From: Thuidium tamariscinum
Lineage: Eukaryota; Streptophyta; Bryopsida; Hypnales; Thuidiaceae
Direction of reading: 5' to 3'
NCBI GenBank assembly: GCA_947034885.2
Contig: OX344757.2
Coordinates: 3,100,001 to 3,164,000 of the forward strand
DNA: 64,000 bases
Positions 24,553 to 36,289 of this stretch are shown here, piece after piece; positions within the stretch are counted from its first letter, which is position 1; every line of letters begins with the position of its first letter. The translations under genes were made by a program, and so were the position numbers. The notes under the pieces were generated by a model. That model did not search any database, had not been told where the DNA came from, and worked only from the letters and a program-made list of their open reading frames with translations.

Positions 24553-25828
24553 TTTTAAAAATAGTATGTTCAATAAAGAAAGTAAAAGTGTGTGGATGTG
24601 TACTTGAGATAGACTTCAAGTAAACCTCAACACACTTTTCCTTTTTTTAGGATTTAGGACCAAAACTTGGTGGGTTTCGGTTCCAAATTGGATTAGTGCA
24701 ATTAGTGATAAAGAATTTTTTTTCATAATATGAATATGTCACTAACCATACTAACCTCAATTTGGGGGCTTAGTATACTTAATGACAAAGGATTTTTTTT
24801 TCCCAATGTGCCATGTATTAGTAATAGTACTAACCTCAATTTTTGGGATTAGTGTGCTTCGTCACAAAAGATTTTTTTTCCACAATATGAATATGTTATT
24901 GACTGTATGAACCCCAATTTGGGGGCTTAATTTGGTTAGTGACAAAGGATTCTTTTCTCAATGTACCATTGTGCCATGCATCAGTAATGATACTAACGTC
25001 GATTTTAAAGATTATTGTGGTAGTGTGGTTAGTCACAAAGGAAATAGGATTCCTTCTACTATTTATTTTAGATTACATGATTCTTCTTTAAGTGCTACAC
25101 TTGGGGTCTGAAATTAATCTTGAATTTGCTTCAAGATTAACAAATTCAATCAATATACCAATTTCTTTTGTAGCACACTTGATGAAATCCTTGTCTATTT
25201 GTACATCTATCCATATTTTGAATTGAAAACATGTTTCAATCATATCTACACAACTTTTCATCTAAATCTTGTGCATTCATCTATATTTGGAAGAAAAATG
25301 AAAAATTTATCGCATAAGAAATTAAAAAGGTTCTTTTGATATAGCGAATAGTAGCCTATTTTTTAGAAATTGTAAAGTCTAGCACCATCATTCCCAAAGA
25401 AAAGGTTGGGGTGAATTAGGCCCCTCATTCTTCTACTTGAAGTCTCCAACTCTCCAAATAAGTCTAGGGATGTATGTAAAATAAAAGCCTCCTCTTTCGT
25501 GCTTATCAAATTACCGCACCATACCACCTACTTAATTTGGGGCCTTTCATTGCAAATCCGAATTCAGAATTTTCACATTAAATTATTAACAATAATAAAT
25601 TTTTTTGGCATCTTTTTGAATGGCCAAGAAAAGGATCAGTTCATCCTAACTAAATAAAAAGGACTTGTAATATAATTTTAAAATCCCACAAGCACTCATA
25701 GTCTCCGACAACACATTCTTAATTCGTTTGCCCATCCGCGCGACCACCGGATGGCATCCGCCCTCTAGACGTCCGGATTTTAGATGGATTTTGCTTTGGA
25801 CGTGGCAATTCGTCAACCCTAGTGCCCC
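24553..25828. repeat. Family E repeat, right copy (inverted)
   Basis: Reverse-complement counterpart of 16214-17517, including its own array of ~78-bp units at about 24700-25045. Similarity runs from the AATAAATTTTAAAAATAGTA block at 24553 to the terminal CGTCAACCCTAGTGCCCC. A shorter third piece, in this same orientation, lies at 52455-52640. Confidence 0.7.
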
Positions 25829-28339
25829 TTGGATGCAACTACAATACCCATTGCCTTCTCCATTATCTAATCATCATCTTTTCTATTGCTAGTCTATTGT
25901 TTCTCCATTGCCTTCTTCCAATTTTTATCCATTGCCTTCTTAATTGCTTGTCTATTGCCTTTTTATATCATACTAAAATTACAATACCTATATCTTATGA
26001 AGTTTAGGAGATTACCTACTCAACATTAATCATTTTTATTTTTATTGATATAATCAAATTAAAGATCTTAGCCAATGATAGAGATTATTCCTTCATAATT
26101 ACTTTGATGTTCATTGGATTGTAAATACTATTCCAACCTACAATCTCATAACAAGTTCAAAGTTTTGAGCCAAATGTTTATTTTTCAAAGACTTTTTTTG
26201 AAGTGTTGGCAACGCCATTTTTGTGGTGCTTAGATGACTTTGTTACAGCACCTAGGGAGATTGCTTGCAGTTTTTCATCTATTTCTTGTTCGTTGACTTT
26301 TTATAGAGGATTATGAAGAGTTTTTCATTCACTTTGTAGTCATGTGAGTGTTTCTCTTCACATTGTTGTGCTGCAAATGCAGACATTATGTAAAAATATG
26401 TACATCTATATACTTTAGATAGATTTTGACATTTATAACGTAACAAAGAAAATAATGTCATTTGAGATGGTTTTAAGGTGACGCCTTTTCTTTATTGTTA
26501 TAGGCAATTATAAAAAGAAGGATTCACTTGAGAATTTTATCACATTTGATTTGAATTTTTGTTGTTATTCATTTAAATTATACTATGTCGAATTGGAGGG
26601 GGGGGTTTGAATCCCAAGATGAAGAATTTTCATCAGAGTGTGAGTTTGAATTTTTTTTATCGCAACTGTTAGATCAGCCACAACTGCCACTAGGTCCTTC
26701 ATTGCCACATAAGTGGCCAGAAGACGAAACTGGGCTATCGTGACCACCAAAACAACCTTGTGCAGGAAAACAATAGCACAACAATCTTCAATATGACACT
26801 CGAGCATTGGTGATTTTGTTGCAAGTTGGATGCGTTGAACTCGGCAGCCATGAAATTACATTTGAAGAATGCTTTGAAAGTTTAAACGACGAGCAATATT
26901 ATGGCATAGTGAGGCTTATAAAAGGGAGTCGTGGTCATGAACTAGGGTTAGAGGGGCCAATCAGTCCTTTAACTAAGGCTGATTGTGTCGATTATGTTGT
27001 TGCTACCATCAATTGCATCCTCAAATTCTTGTAGATGGAGTGATATTTTGATTGAATCTCTAATTTTTTACCTCTAATTTTTTACCTCTAATAGATGTAT
27101 GTTAAATTTTATTTCTTCATTTCATACTTGAAGCGATTTTTTATAATAATTTTGTGTTTGTGAAGTAATTGAAAGAAATATTCAAATGGTTTGCCTTCCA
27201 AGTGAACTTGAAGTGAATTTTCTTCAAAAATAAAGATAAGGAGATAGTTGTGGGCCAAATAAGTGCTCAATTATTGTTAGAGGAGTTTGGAAAGTGAGTT
27301 AGGGACTGACCCCACTTGTTTGTGTGGTTAGAGTGAAGATAAGGTGGAGAGAAAGATCGGTACTATTCATCTTCTCTCCCATTGTGAGTTTAGGAGAGAC
27401 CCAAATGTTTGAAGACCTATTGTGTTGCGAGTTTGAAGAAGATGGAAATGAAAATTGGAGGGGGTTGTTTATCATGATGTGTAGTTTTTAAATTGATCTC
27501 TTTTATTTGATTTGGAGTTGTAAGCTGAGAATTAAGCTTGTTTGAGTGGAGGGAGGTGTATTGCTTTTCATGAGGGAGGGTTGAGATTTCGACCTACCAT
27601 AGAAGGCGAACAATTTTTTGGTTTGTATTGAAATTTAGAGAGGATAGAAATTTTTTTTTAGCTTTTTATGAAGGTATCATTCGTCTCATTTGAAGTATTC
27701 ATGGAAAAGTTGTGGGTGTGAGAGTAGAAGAGGGTTTGTTTCCCTCATTTTAAACTTTTGTTTAGGAGCCAAAACTTTGAGAGACTATAACTTTTGTTTG
27801 GAGAACTATTTACAAGTGAAATTTTGAGTATAAGTAGGAAAACTTGTTATCTTTTGTAGGTCTATCAAACTCTTAATTTGAAAAAGAATAACAAAAGTTA
27901 TAAATAGTGAAACGAAGGAAGGTCTGTTGCCTTCGTATTTCGAAAAGAGTGTAGTTAGTTTGGGATGGTATTCTTTTTTTTTTGAAGATTAAGAAGATTG
28001 AAGAGTATTGAAGATTTTAGTGTATTGTGGCTTATGGCTTGTTTTCAATTTTTGTTATTCTTAGCCGGTTTTGGAGGCTAGTTTCAAATTCCTTTTCTAC
28101 TTTGTAAAACCTGTTGCGGGCTATGGAGTCATTTTTTAATGACAATTATTAACCCCATTTTTTGTTTGTAGTGACAAAGTAGGATTGATCACCCACATGA
28201 TCAATCTTTTATGTTGTTTCCATTGGTGAAAGGCCCTTTCTAATCACTATGGGTTTGAAATTTAAGAGCTCATCATTTGAACAGTTTAGCTCGTGGTCTA
28301 GCGGTTTAGGATTTTAGGGTTTAGGGTTTATTACAATTT
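25829..28339. other. AT-rich DNA with weak open frames
   Basis: A short frame begins MSNWRGGFESQDEEFSSECE at 26585 but stops after about 52 codons. Another at 26807-27034 (75 codons) contains EITFEECFESLNDEQYYGIV. They are adjacent and could be pieces of one unrecognised gene or a decayed element protein. A degenerate TTTAGGG-like tract sits at about 28302-28330. Nothing else is supported. Confidence 0.35.
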
Positions 28340-28738
28340 GAATTTTGGATGAATTTTCAATGTCTTTTGGATTGTAATTATAGAATGACACGGAAATTGA
28401 GTTTACACTATGATGTTTGCCTCTAAAATGTACACATATGGTGAAATTCTCAGATTTTTTGAGATAATGTTCTATTCGATATGATTTTTCTTCGCTTTTT
28501 CTTCAAAAATTCTCAAAAAAATCAATTTTCCTCAAAAAAATCTAAAATTCTTGGGAAGTACAGAAGACATGTAATTTCATCTCTCAAAAATAAATATAAA
28601 ATTTTGTATACAAATATAGGCTGAAAATGATAGCAAACAGAGTGCTGGATACAAGAACTCCAAAATGTGGTTACAGGTCCCTACTTCACTTAGAATATAG
28701 TTTGCCCGGCCCTCAAAACGACCACGGTCCTTAATGGA
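28340..28738. mobile_element. Family D TTAA element, partial copy D3
   Basis: The right end is GGTCCTTAATGGA followed by TTAA (28739-28742). Read in reverse it matches the left end of the element at 40404-42657 (CCATTAAGGACCG...TCGTTTT). Further inside it matches D1 at 54407-55132 (TTACATGTCTTCTGTACTTC, TGTAAACTCAATTTCCGTGT). The opposite end is not identified. Confidence 0.6.
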
Positions 28739-28745
28739 TTAAGGG

Positions 28746-28864
28746 TTAAGTAGCAACCGAGTGAAATTTAGCCAATTTTGAAATTAAGTAGCATTTGATT
28801 GAAATTTAGCCAGTTTCGGGATTAAATAGCAACTGGGCGAGTGAAATTTAGCCAATTTTGGGAT
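28746..28864. repeat. Three ~40-bp direct repeats
   Basis: Units start TTAAGTAGCAACCGAGTGAA, TTAAGTAGCATTTGATTGAA and TTAAATAGCAACTGGGCGAG, each followed by ATTTAGCCARTTTYG. They lie between the D3 end and the pogo-like element. Confidence 0.75.
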
Positions 28865-28869
28865 CACTA

Positions 28870-31203
28870 TACTAAAAATGGTATTTAGTGTTGGATGGTA
28901 TGTACTGTTTTTACCCCCCTATATGATGGAACACTAAATCTCAATCTTATTATAATTAGTGTGATATTAGACTTGATTGCACTGCCTTTGCCTTCTTTTC
29001 CTATGTGTTCCCTTTTCCCTTGGCTCCTAGCTTCCTTTGCCTTTGCTTTGCTTAGTCCCTGTGTCCTTCTTTCCTTTCCGCTTACTCTTCGCATTCCTAC
29101 TTGTATTCCACTTGCTCTCTGCATTGCTCCTTCACTTCCACAATTTTGCAAGTGACGGGATTTTTTTGGTGAGGTGGGGAGTGGGGTTATACTTGCGGGG
29201 AGCCGCGTTTGAATCTCCTGCCCGATCTGGACGGCCATTGCTCTGCCTTGTTGTCTCGACTCTGCCTGCCCAACGTAGCAGGTCTGATCACCTCTGAATT
29301 GTAATCTGTCAAATTTTTTTTTTTTGGCCTGTTTTCCTAATCTGTTTTCATCATCTTAAGAAATCTAGCAACATAGCTGCCCTCTCTCCCTCAGATTCTC
29401 CTCGTCACCTGCAACAAGTTTTCACCATTAATGTCCGCAAACGCATCATCACTTGGATGGTTCAAGACGAAATTGCCAATGGCATTCATGAGCTCTACAT
29501 TTGCACAATCAACGCATTTTCAGAACATTTCCGTACTCAAAGAAGTGCCAATCTCATGCGGGCTTCTCGTTGGTGGGCTTAGCGTGAACAATTCTACAAT
29601 GAAGGAAAAGTAGATGCACCATCTCCACTAATTTCTTGCAATAGGAGCCGAAGGGAAGGACGAAAACAACTCCATACAAAAGCCAGTCCAGGTCGTGGTA
29701 CTAAGCGATCTGAATGGATACTTTGGATCTACCCTAAACTTCTCGATGCATTTGACCAATTTAGAAAGGTTGGAGTGAAATTCTCATCGAAATTATTCTA
29801 TCATTGAGTTAGCTATAACCATCTTATCAAGTCCTACCTCTCCATATACAACCCAATCTCGTGATCCCAAGGACAATGTCCTACTCATGTCAAAGTTCAC
29901 CCCAAGTTGGGTTTAACAGTTTATGCATGTACACAACATTGTCTTGTTGTCACAACACGGACACTTAACTTGTAGTCCCAAGAAGGAATTAGAAATCGAA
30001 ATGGCAACAGCTTACCATCTAGATGTGCTGCAAAAAGGGTTCTAAACTGTTGTTTTTGATGAGAATCTCATGAAAATCATTGATGAAACTCATTTTGTTG
30101 TAAATTTAGACAATGATCGAATTTAGGGGGGACACAAATGTCAAGTATGTCAAAGTGATTTCCGGTGGGGACTCTATGACTATGGTCATTAGAATCTCCG
30201 GGGGGTGTCGATCAATGATTGAAGTCCTTATGCTGATTTTTACCAATTCCAGCAACAATTATCCTATTCGGGGCGTGGAAGACAATATTCCAGGGGTATA
30301 TTACAGATCCCAACTTAAAAGCTAGATGGACCAAGCCTTTTTTGTTGAACTCTTTGCTGAACCTCAAGCATTCCAAGCCGATATTTATGGCCATATAAAA
30401 GTCATTTGGATTGACAATTGTGCCGGCCATAACATGAACCCAAGGTTAGAGAGTTGTTTTAGAAGAAAAGCAGGTCAATCTTAAGTATTTACCACCATGT
30501 TCTACACATTTGTGTCAACCAACAGACACATTTATCATTTCGAAAGTAAAGGACGCTTGGACCAAGAGATGGGAAGTAAAGAAGGTTGAACTCATTGCTA
30601 CCAATGCTTGGCAAAATACCCCTCGAGCTGATGGGCAATGGTCAGGAAAACTTACAAATTCAGGAAAAAAAAATTTCTTACAATTGGTTGCAGATAGCAT
30701 TGAAGATGTGAATAGAGAGGTAGATTGTGATAATATGTCATATGCTAGGAAAGCTATAATTAGATTAGGTTTGGCTTTGGATGTTGATGACACTTGGAGT
30801 GTCAATCAACTTTTTCTACATTTACAGGAAATTATAGCCAAGCATCAACCATACTTCCAAGGCCAACAAGTTCCAGCCCAAGTATGAAATTTGAGTTTTT
30901 TTTATATCTATATATTCATTTCTTTTTCCTTATTTGATGTTCAAAGACTTCCTTCATTATAAATATTTTCAACATTTTCTACTCCTTTCATCATTTTCCT
31001 TCTTTTCAATTTTTTCCTTTGCAAATTCATTTTTTTAATATGTTCTAACATTAAATGCAAACCTCTTCAAATCTCAGATTTACTATAGAGTACTCTTAGT
31101 GTTAGAAATGAGATTTAGTGTTACTTACTTTAATAGGGTTAAGGCAATATTTAGTGTCATGGTTCGTAAATAGTGTTACTAACACTAAATATCATTTTTA
31201 GTG
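28870..31203 (+). mobile_element. Pogo-like (Tc1/mariner superfamily) DNA transposon, degenerate
   Basis: This 2334-bp element is flanked by TA on both sides (28868-28869, 31204-31205). The ends are TACTAAAAATGGTATTTAGTG and the complement of CACTAAAAATGATATTTAGTG. A second inverted motif, ACACTAAATCTCA, lies subterminally near 28930 and, as its complement, near 31120. Between the ends is a transposase relic with a DDE triad. TA duplication plus this transposase type supports a pogo/Tigger-like assignment. It cannot be autonomous now because the transposase is broken. Confidence 0.8.
29400..30887 (+). pseudogene. DDE-superfamily (DDE_1/Tigger-like) transposase, broken
   Basis: Would have bound the element ends and cut and rejoined DNA in the nucleus. 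The fragments keep family order but change frame. The N-terminal piece at about 29433-29590 reads VRKRIITWMVQDEIANG...HFRTQRSANLMRASRWWA, a helix-turn-helix type region. RGTKRSEWILWIYPKLLDAF follows near 29697. Then comes a first catalytic-type Asp in FVVNLDND (about 30091-30114), and in a new frame RISGGC...LIFTNSSNNYPIRGVEDNIPG. A second Asp is in IWIDNCAGHN (about 30404). The third is in CQPTDTFIISKVKDAW at 30513, followed by an open C-terminal run to 30887 with NTPRADGQWSGKL and SYARKAIIRLGLAL. Several stops and at least two frame changes prevent a full product. Confidence 0.75.
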
Positions 31204-31205
31204 TA

Positions 31206-31740
31206 CTCCCAACTGTGGAACGCCCTGCAACAAAGCAAGCAATCGATCAATCGTTATCGACCTCGCACAGTCAGACCTACTTGAAAATACGTATTGAGGG
31301 TAAATGATTCCACGATTGGTGTGGGACGTTTACCGTCTGCATACATTTTTCTAGCAGAATTTGATACGAGCTCGATTTAGCAATAGCATGGCGTCAAACA
31401 AATTGCATGCACTGCTGCCAGAAGTTTGGTGGTTGACATAAAAAGAATTGCACAGTAGCTATGTTGATAGACCGAGTACTTAATTACTAATGTCCGAAAG
31501 ATCTACTGGTACAAGAAGTTCTGTAATCATGCAAGTTGATATATTTGTAAACAGCTTCAGTCAATCAGAGTAAGGTCTTCAGATAGAATTTATGTACAGC
31601 TTCCCTGATAGAATGCACATGTAAATTTTTAAACAGCAATTGAAGTAATTCATTCCGCTGAGTTTCTGACGAGGGAAAGTACGTACCAGATAAGGGCGTT
31701 TCAGGTCAGATTGTATCACGACTTGGAGGAATTGAGGACT
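31206..31740. other. 3' flank of the second F-box gene
   Basis: Moderate-GC sequence downstream of the - strand F-box gene. It probably contains its 3' untranslated region; no polyadenylation site was fixed and nothing else is supported. Confidence 0.4.
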
Positions 31741-33088
31741 TCAAGGATCACTGGCAAAGCTCGGATGGAGTGTGAACGACGCCGGATTCAGGCTGAAGAC
31801 CTTGTCCCCCGTTTGATGTGCGGGTGGTGGCTCCAACACCCCGCACTGCATTCCGTCTAGCATGTCGTACACTACGCCGTCCCGGTCAAGAGTGTTGAAG
31901 ATGCACAGCTTTCCTTTCCCGAATCCCACGCACATGAAATGCGCGACGCTCCTCTGAAAATCAGGGTGCATACGAATTTCTTGGACACCAGTCTTTCTTA
32001 CTTGCACCACATTCCTCCAACAGCAAGCCGCTGCTCCTGAGTTACGATCATGGAATTGCATCTCGTCGATGCGATGCAACTTGCTCTCAGAGAACAAGTA
32101 CACCTTTCCGTCGTTCTCAACTAGTTGCAACAAGGATTTCGAGTTCGGTTCAAAGGGGATTGGGCACACCCAATTCTCCAGATATCTCCAATTCTCCATA
32201 TCCCATGCTAGCACGTAATCACCTCTGGGGTGGCGGTAACTGTCCAGATAAGAGATGAAGAACAGTATTCCGTTCACGCTAACGCCTGTCTGGTGCTTGC
32301 TCAGTCCAAACGATGGTCCGGGTATGTTACAAGTCTCTTTCCACTTTGATGTAGACGAGTCGAACACTTCCATAATCTTGCAGTTAGGTTCTCTCCAATT
32401 CTGACTCGACGCCGTACTCCCAGCAACTATCACTTTGTAGGATTTCTGTGGAGAAACGCCCGAGATGTGAAGGAGCACCGGGTTTCTCGGATACAGCAGT
32501 TGTGGCAGAGCTTTTGTCTTTCCGGTCAAGGGGTTAAACACTACCAGCTCTCCTCTCTGTACTTTGGAAACATCGGCACACATGAGGGCCCCATGGCCGC
32601 ACACCGAGTACTCCTGGAAAAGCTCTGCATCTGGAAATGGAAGGTAAGAAAATGGGGGCAGCGGCTTCCACGATTTGGAATGCAAATCGTAACCGCTACA
32701 GCGCCAGGACTGATTTTTGGTGTAGTAGTGGATAGCAGTGAATGAGCCTTCTGATTTGGCTCCCCGTGACTCTCTGAAGGCATCACTCTCTATGAGCTTC
32801 CTCCAGTCTCTTGACACTGCTTTGAGTCGAAACAAATCTTGGAAGTCGAATCGATGCAGGATACTTTCATGGATATCATAAGGAAGAGAATCCCATCCTG
32901 TGATGGAGTCCGGCTTTCGCTTCCCTTCCCACAGACTAACATTACTGCCACGGAAGAATTCTTCCACACTGCATGGTTCGCTGTCGAAGAAAAACGGCCA
33001 CTCCGGAATTTTAGATGGACGAACAATTCTATCATGATATCTTGTTCTCCAAACATCGAGACGATCTCGTTCGGCTGCCGTCGGAAGC
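31741..33088 (-). CDS. F-box/kelch-type protein, main exon (5' exon unresolved)
   Basis: Paralogue of the protein at 9004-10306, with the same predicted role as an SCF ubiquitin-ligase adaptor. About 448 codons are open from an acceptor at 33089 (TGAGTCAG). The F-box is ITGWDSLPYDIHESILHRFD...FRLKAVSRDWRKLIES. The propeller part has SGYDLHSKSWKPLPPFSYLP, GALMCADV, ELVVFNPLTGKTKALPQLLY, SYKVIVAGS and LCIFNTLDRDGVVYDMLDG, ending NPASFTLHPSFASDP. It stops about 15 codons earlier than the other paralogue. The exon starts with the third base of a codon (phase 2), just as in the other gene. Upstream in frame is a TGA at about 33096 and no ATG precedes the F-box, so the start must be in an upstream exon I could not identify. 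The N-terminal extension (PEWPFFFDSEPCSVEEFF) differs from that of the paralogue. Confidence 0.85.
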
Positions 33089-35089
33089 CTGACTCAAGCA
33101 GATAACAGTTACTCAGTTACTTCGTAGGACCGACGCTGACTTCATGAACCCACAGCTGAGCTGGAAGGTAGAGTCTTACAGTTCGCATTAGTAATTTTAG
33201 TGTTGCAAATATCCATTGAAGTCTACTTGTAGCATCAAAAATCTAATTATAGGAAACAACATTTATGATTTTTCTGTTTATGGTTTTCCTATGCAAATGT
33301 TAATTTTTTTGTGTTAAAGGCTATTGGAGGTTGCATTAAGTGCACCAAATCTTGGAGACGGGGGATCACACTGAAAATTCATGTGAAAAAATTTTACAGC
33401 AACATTTAAGAAGTTGTAAATTCATGACATGTACTCTCAATATCATTAATCTTAGAAGGATGTTGCCATAGTCATAGTTACTCAATTAGAAATGATTTAA
33501 TTTTTGAACTAATGGGTGCATTCTTTGTTTCTACAATAAAAATCATTCATTAGACACTTTTTGTCTTCAACATCATTTTAGGGTTAAATCAAAGGTGTTC
33601 ATTTATCCGTACTTGTTGAGGTTTTTAAGAATTTTTCTAGATTTAGGTCCTCAATTTATGCCAATTTAATGAAATGTGATGATATGCTACCCTACATTAA
33701 GGTTAGATTTGTTAAAAAAACTTTTTAATTAAATATAATCTAAATTAATATAATCTAAAAAATCAAGAGTTCTGCAAACATTCTTAAGTATAAATTATGG
33801 CAACACTTTCCATCAAAGAAATCATCATTAGGACAAGAACATAATCATCTTGAGCTATATCAATGTGAGAAACTTTTAATAGAGAAGAGTTTAATGACAT
33901 GTTCGAAACAAAGCTTAGGATCAAAAGTCACATTAGATATCACAAAAATGAAATTTGAAAAAAATACAATTTCACATACCAAATAAAAAATAACACTCTT
34001 AAAACAAATTATTTTTGTATAGGGCTTAATGAATCTGACCCTAGGGTACGGCATGACCTTCAACCTCAATTTTCTTTCATCTCAAAAGTGCGTAGCTCCA
34101 GGAAAGAAAAGACTCGGAAGTGCTGGTGATGGTAATTTGTTGAACCAATCCTTTGTGCACTCGTGCTGTCTTTTAATTGAAGATTTGACGTGTAAGATTG
34201 TCTTGCTTCCGCACCTCACAATTAAAACCTTCTCCACAGCTTTCGAAACAGGGTGACGCAGTGGCCACCGACGACACCTAAGTTGTAATCGACACCCGTA
34301 GATTCTTAGAAGAAAGGGTGATCCATAGCCACAGAAGAAGCAAGAATTAGCCAGCTAGAAAAACTCACCCAAGAATGATATGATCGAGGGCAGTGAGAAA
34401 TTCGCCAAGGGCTTTGGTGAGTGGCGCTGTTTTCTCCAATTGCAAATGGGGACGCTGCTCCTGCATCACCACCAAACCGTGTCCATTTCTTTAAAGTGGC
34501 ACGATTCCAGCACCAACTGTTGTGACCTATATGTGCGCAAAGATCTAAAATCCTTCTCACAACACGCATGGATTTATGTTTCAGAACGCTCACAAAGACC
34601 TGTGCCAAAGTAATGGAATACCGTCAATTACCGACATTGACGTTTCCTCCATCAGCTTCCTCAACACCATTTTCCTCACTCGCTCCATGTCGCGCACAGA
34701 AAGGTCACTGAAAGTGCAGTTCAGTTCAAAAAACATAGTGCCCAGCACCACGAAAAACAGACACAACGAACAGGGCAGCCATTGATAGCTTCGCTGGCTA
34801 AAGCCCTTCTCCGCTCCATCTGCAACTGGCTCAAAAGTCAAAAAACCCATCAGTCCTGAGATCAGATGATAAGGATTTTTGATGGGGAGTTGAATTGGCC
34901 AAAAGAAAAGAGCTATGGCCTCCTAGCTAGCCCGTCCACAGCGACGAAGCTCGAGTTCTTAGACAAACCAAGAGAAGGAAAACGAGGAAGAAGAACAGTA
35001 AGGCGGAGTGCCGGAGTCTCGGTCTGCACAGCAGTTGACGGATTCTCAACGTCCGTCGCCCGCCAGAACCTGACTGGAAGAAGACATTC
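33089..35089. other. Upstream flank of F-box gene and unassigned GC-richer stretch
   Basis: 33089-34250 is AT-rich and may hold the unresolved first exon of the - strand F-box gene. 34250-35090 is less AT-rich. On the - strand it has two adjacent open frames (34590-34850 with MERVRKMVLRKLMEETSMSV; 34306-34608) that could be joined by a donor at CACAG|GTCTTT. I recognise no family in them, and no acceptor confirms a gene. Confidence 0.35.
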
Positions 35090-35093
35090 TTAA

Positions 35094-35314
35094 CCCTTAA
35101 ACGACGCCCAAGCCATTTTCTGGTCGATGAACTTCAGGGAATCTTTCTATGTAGGACAGAATTGCAATCATTCATCCTCGGAATTAGAGGTGGAAAAGGA
35201 AGATCTTCTACAGTGCTTTGACTTCCAATGTGTGTTTTTAAATTTTTTTGAACCAATGATTCTCACGGTATCAAAATTCCTCAATTCTACGGCCACTAGC
35301 TTGTCGTTTAGGGG
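35094..35314. mobile_element. Short TTAA-flanked MITE
   Basis: The ends are CCCTTAAACGACG and CGTTTAGGGG, inverted repeats, with TTAA at 35090-35093 and 35315-35318. Length 221 bp. The ends resemble those of family D (CCTCTAAACGACG at 54407). The right TTAA is shared with the next element. Confidence 0.75.
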
Positions 35315-35318
35315 TTAA

Positions 35319-36238
35319 GTCTAAAAAGACCATGGAAGAATGGGCCTATGACCACTGATTTCAAGCCTCCTTCCATTCTGTCTGCTTCCATTTTGCAACT
35401 GAACAACTAAATAAGCATAAAAAATTTTATATTTATTTTTGGAGATATCATATGTCTAGTGCAAGTCATGAACTTTTCCAAAGTTTTGGAAAGAATTTTA
35501 AGTTATTGTGAATTTCTTAAGAAAAAATCAGTAAAATTAATATCAAATACAAAATATACTAAAAAATATCTAAATTTTTCACCATTGGTACATATTATAA
35601 TATATGACACCATGGTATAAACCAAAGTTACCATATCACTCTAAAATTAAAAAATCAACAAGTCATGGTTACAGGCCCAAAGTTCATATTGCTATAACAT
35701 ATTGAAATTTTTAAAAAAATTTAAATTTTAAAAAGAATAGAAATTGAATTTTAATAAGCTTCATTGCAATATTTGAACTCAAATTCAAAAAGTATCATTT
35801 CATGGGCTAAAATTCACATTAAGAATAAATAGTAAGAAATGGCCAAAATACATTGCAATCACTAGAAGAAAAACACAGAAAAACAGGTTTCAGCAAACAG
35901 ATCACGTCAGGTAGATTGTGTTGAAACTGCATTGTTGAAAACGCAGGAAAATGCTGAAAACACTGAAAAAACGCAAAAAAAACGCAAAAAAACACTGAAA
36001 ACGCGTTTTTTTGTGTTTTTTCCGCGTTTTCAAAAACGCAGTCTCAACACAATTTACCTGACGTGATCTGTTTGCTGAAACCTGTTTTTCTGCGTTTTTC
36101 TTCTAGTGAATGGAGCATCTTTTTTGTTAGAACATTTAGTAAAATCATAATGATGAAATTTGCAATACTATGCATTAAGAACATATTTAAGTACCTTCAA
36201 AAAATTGGATGAAAAATCACTTTTTTCCATCTTATAAT
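35319..36238. mobile_element. Family D TTAA element, copy D2, carrying a CACTA MITE
   Basis: Bounded by TTAA at 35315-35318 and 36239-36242. The interior follows D1 (54407-55132): GGGCCTATGACCAC, TTTATATTTATTTTTGGAGA, AAATTTTTCACCATTGGTAC and CATGGTATAAAC blocks. Without the CACTA MITE (239 bp plus its 3-bp duplication) it is about 680 bp, near D1's 726 bp. Terminal bases are diverged. Confidence 0.6.
35870..36108. mobile_element. CACTA-type MITE inside D2
   Basis: The ends are CACTAGAAGAAAAACACAGA and the complement TTTTTCTTCTAGTG. Long inverted arms (AACAGGTTTCAGCAAACAGA on the left, complement on the right) enclose an A-rich GAAAACGC core. AAT flanks both sides (35867-35869, 36109-36111), the 3-bp duplication expected of CACTA elements. 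Confidence 0.85.
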
Positions 36239-36289
36239 TTAACCCCTAAAGTTCCAAATACTTTTTTTTTGGCAACATAGCAATTTTGG

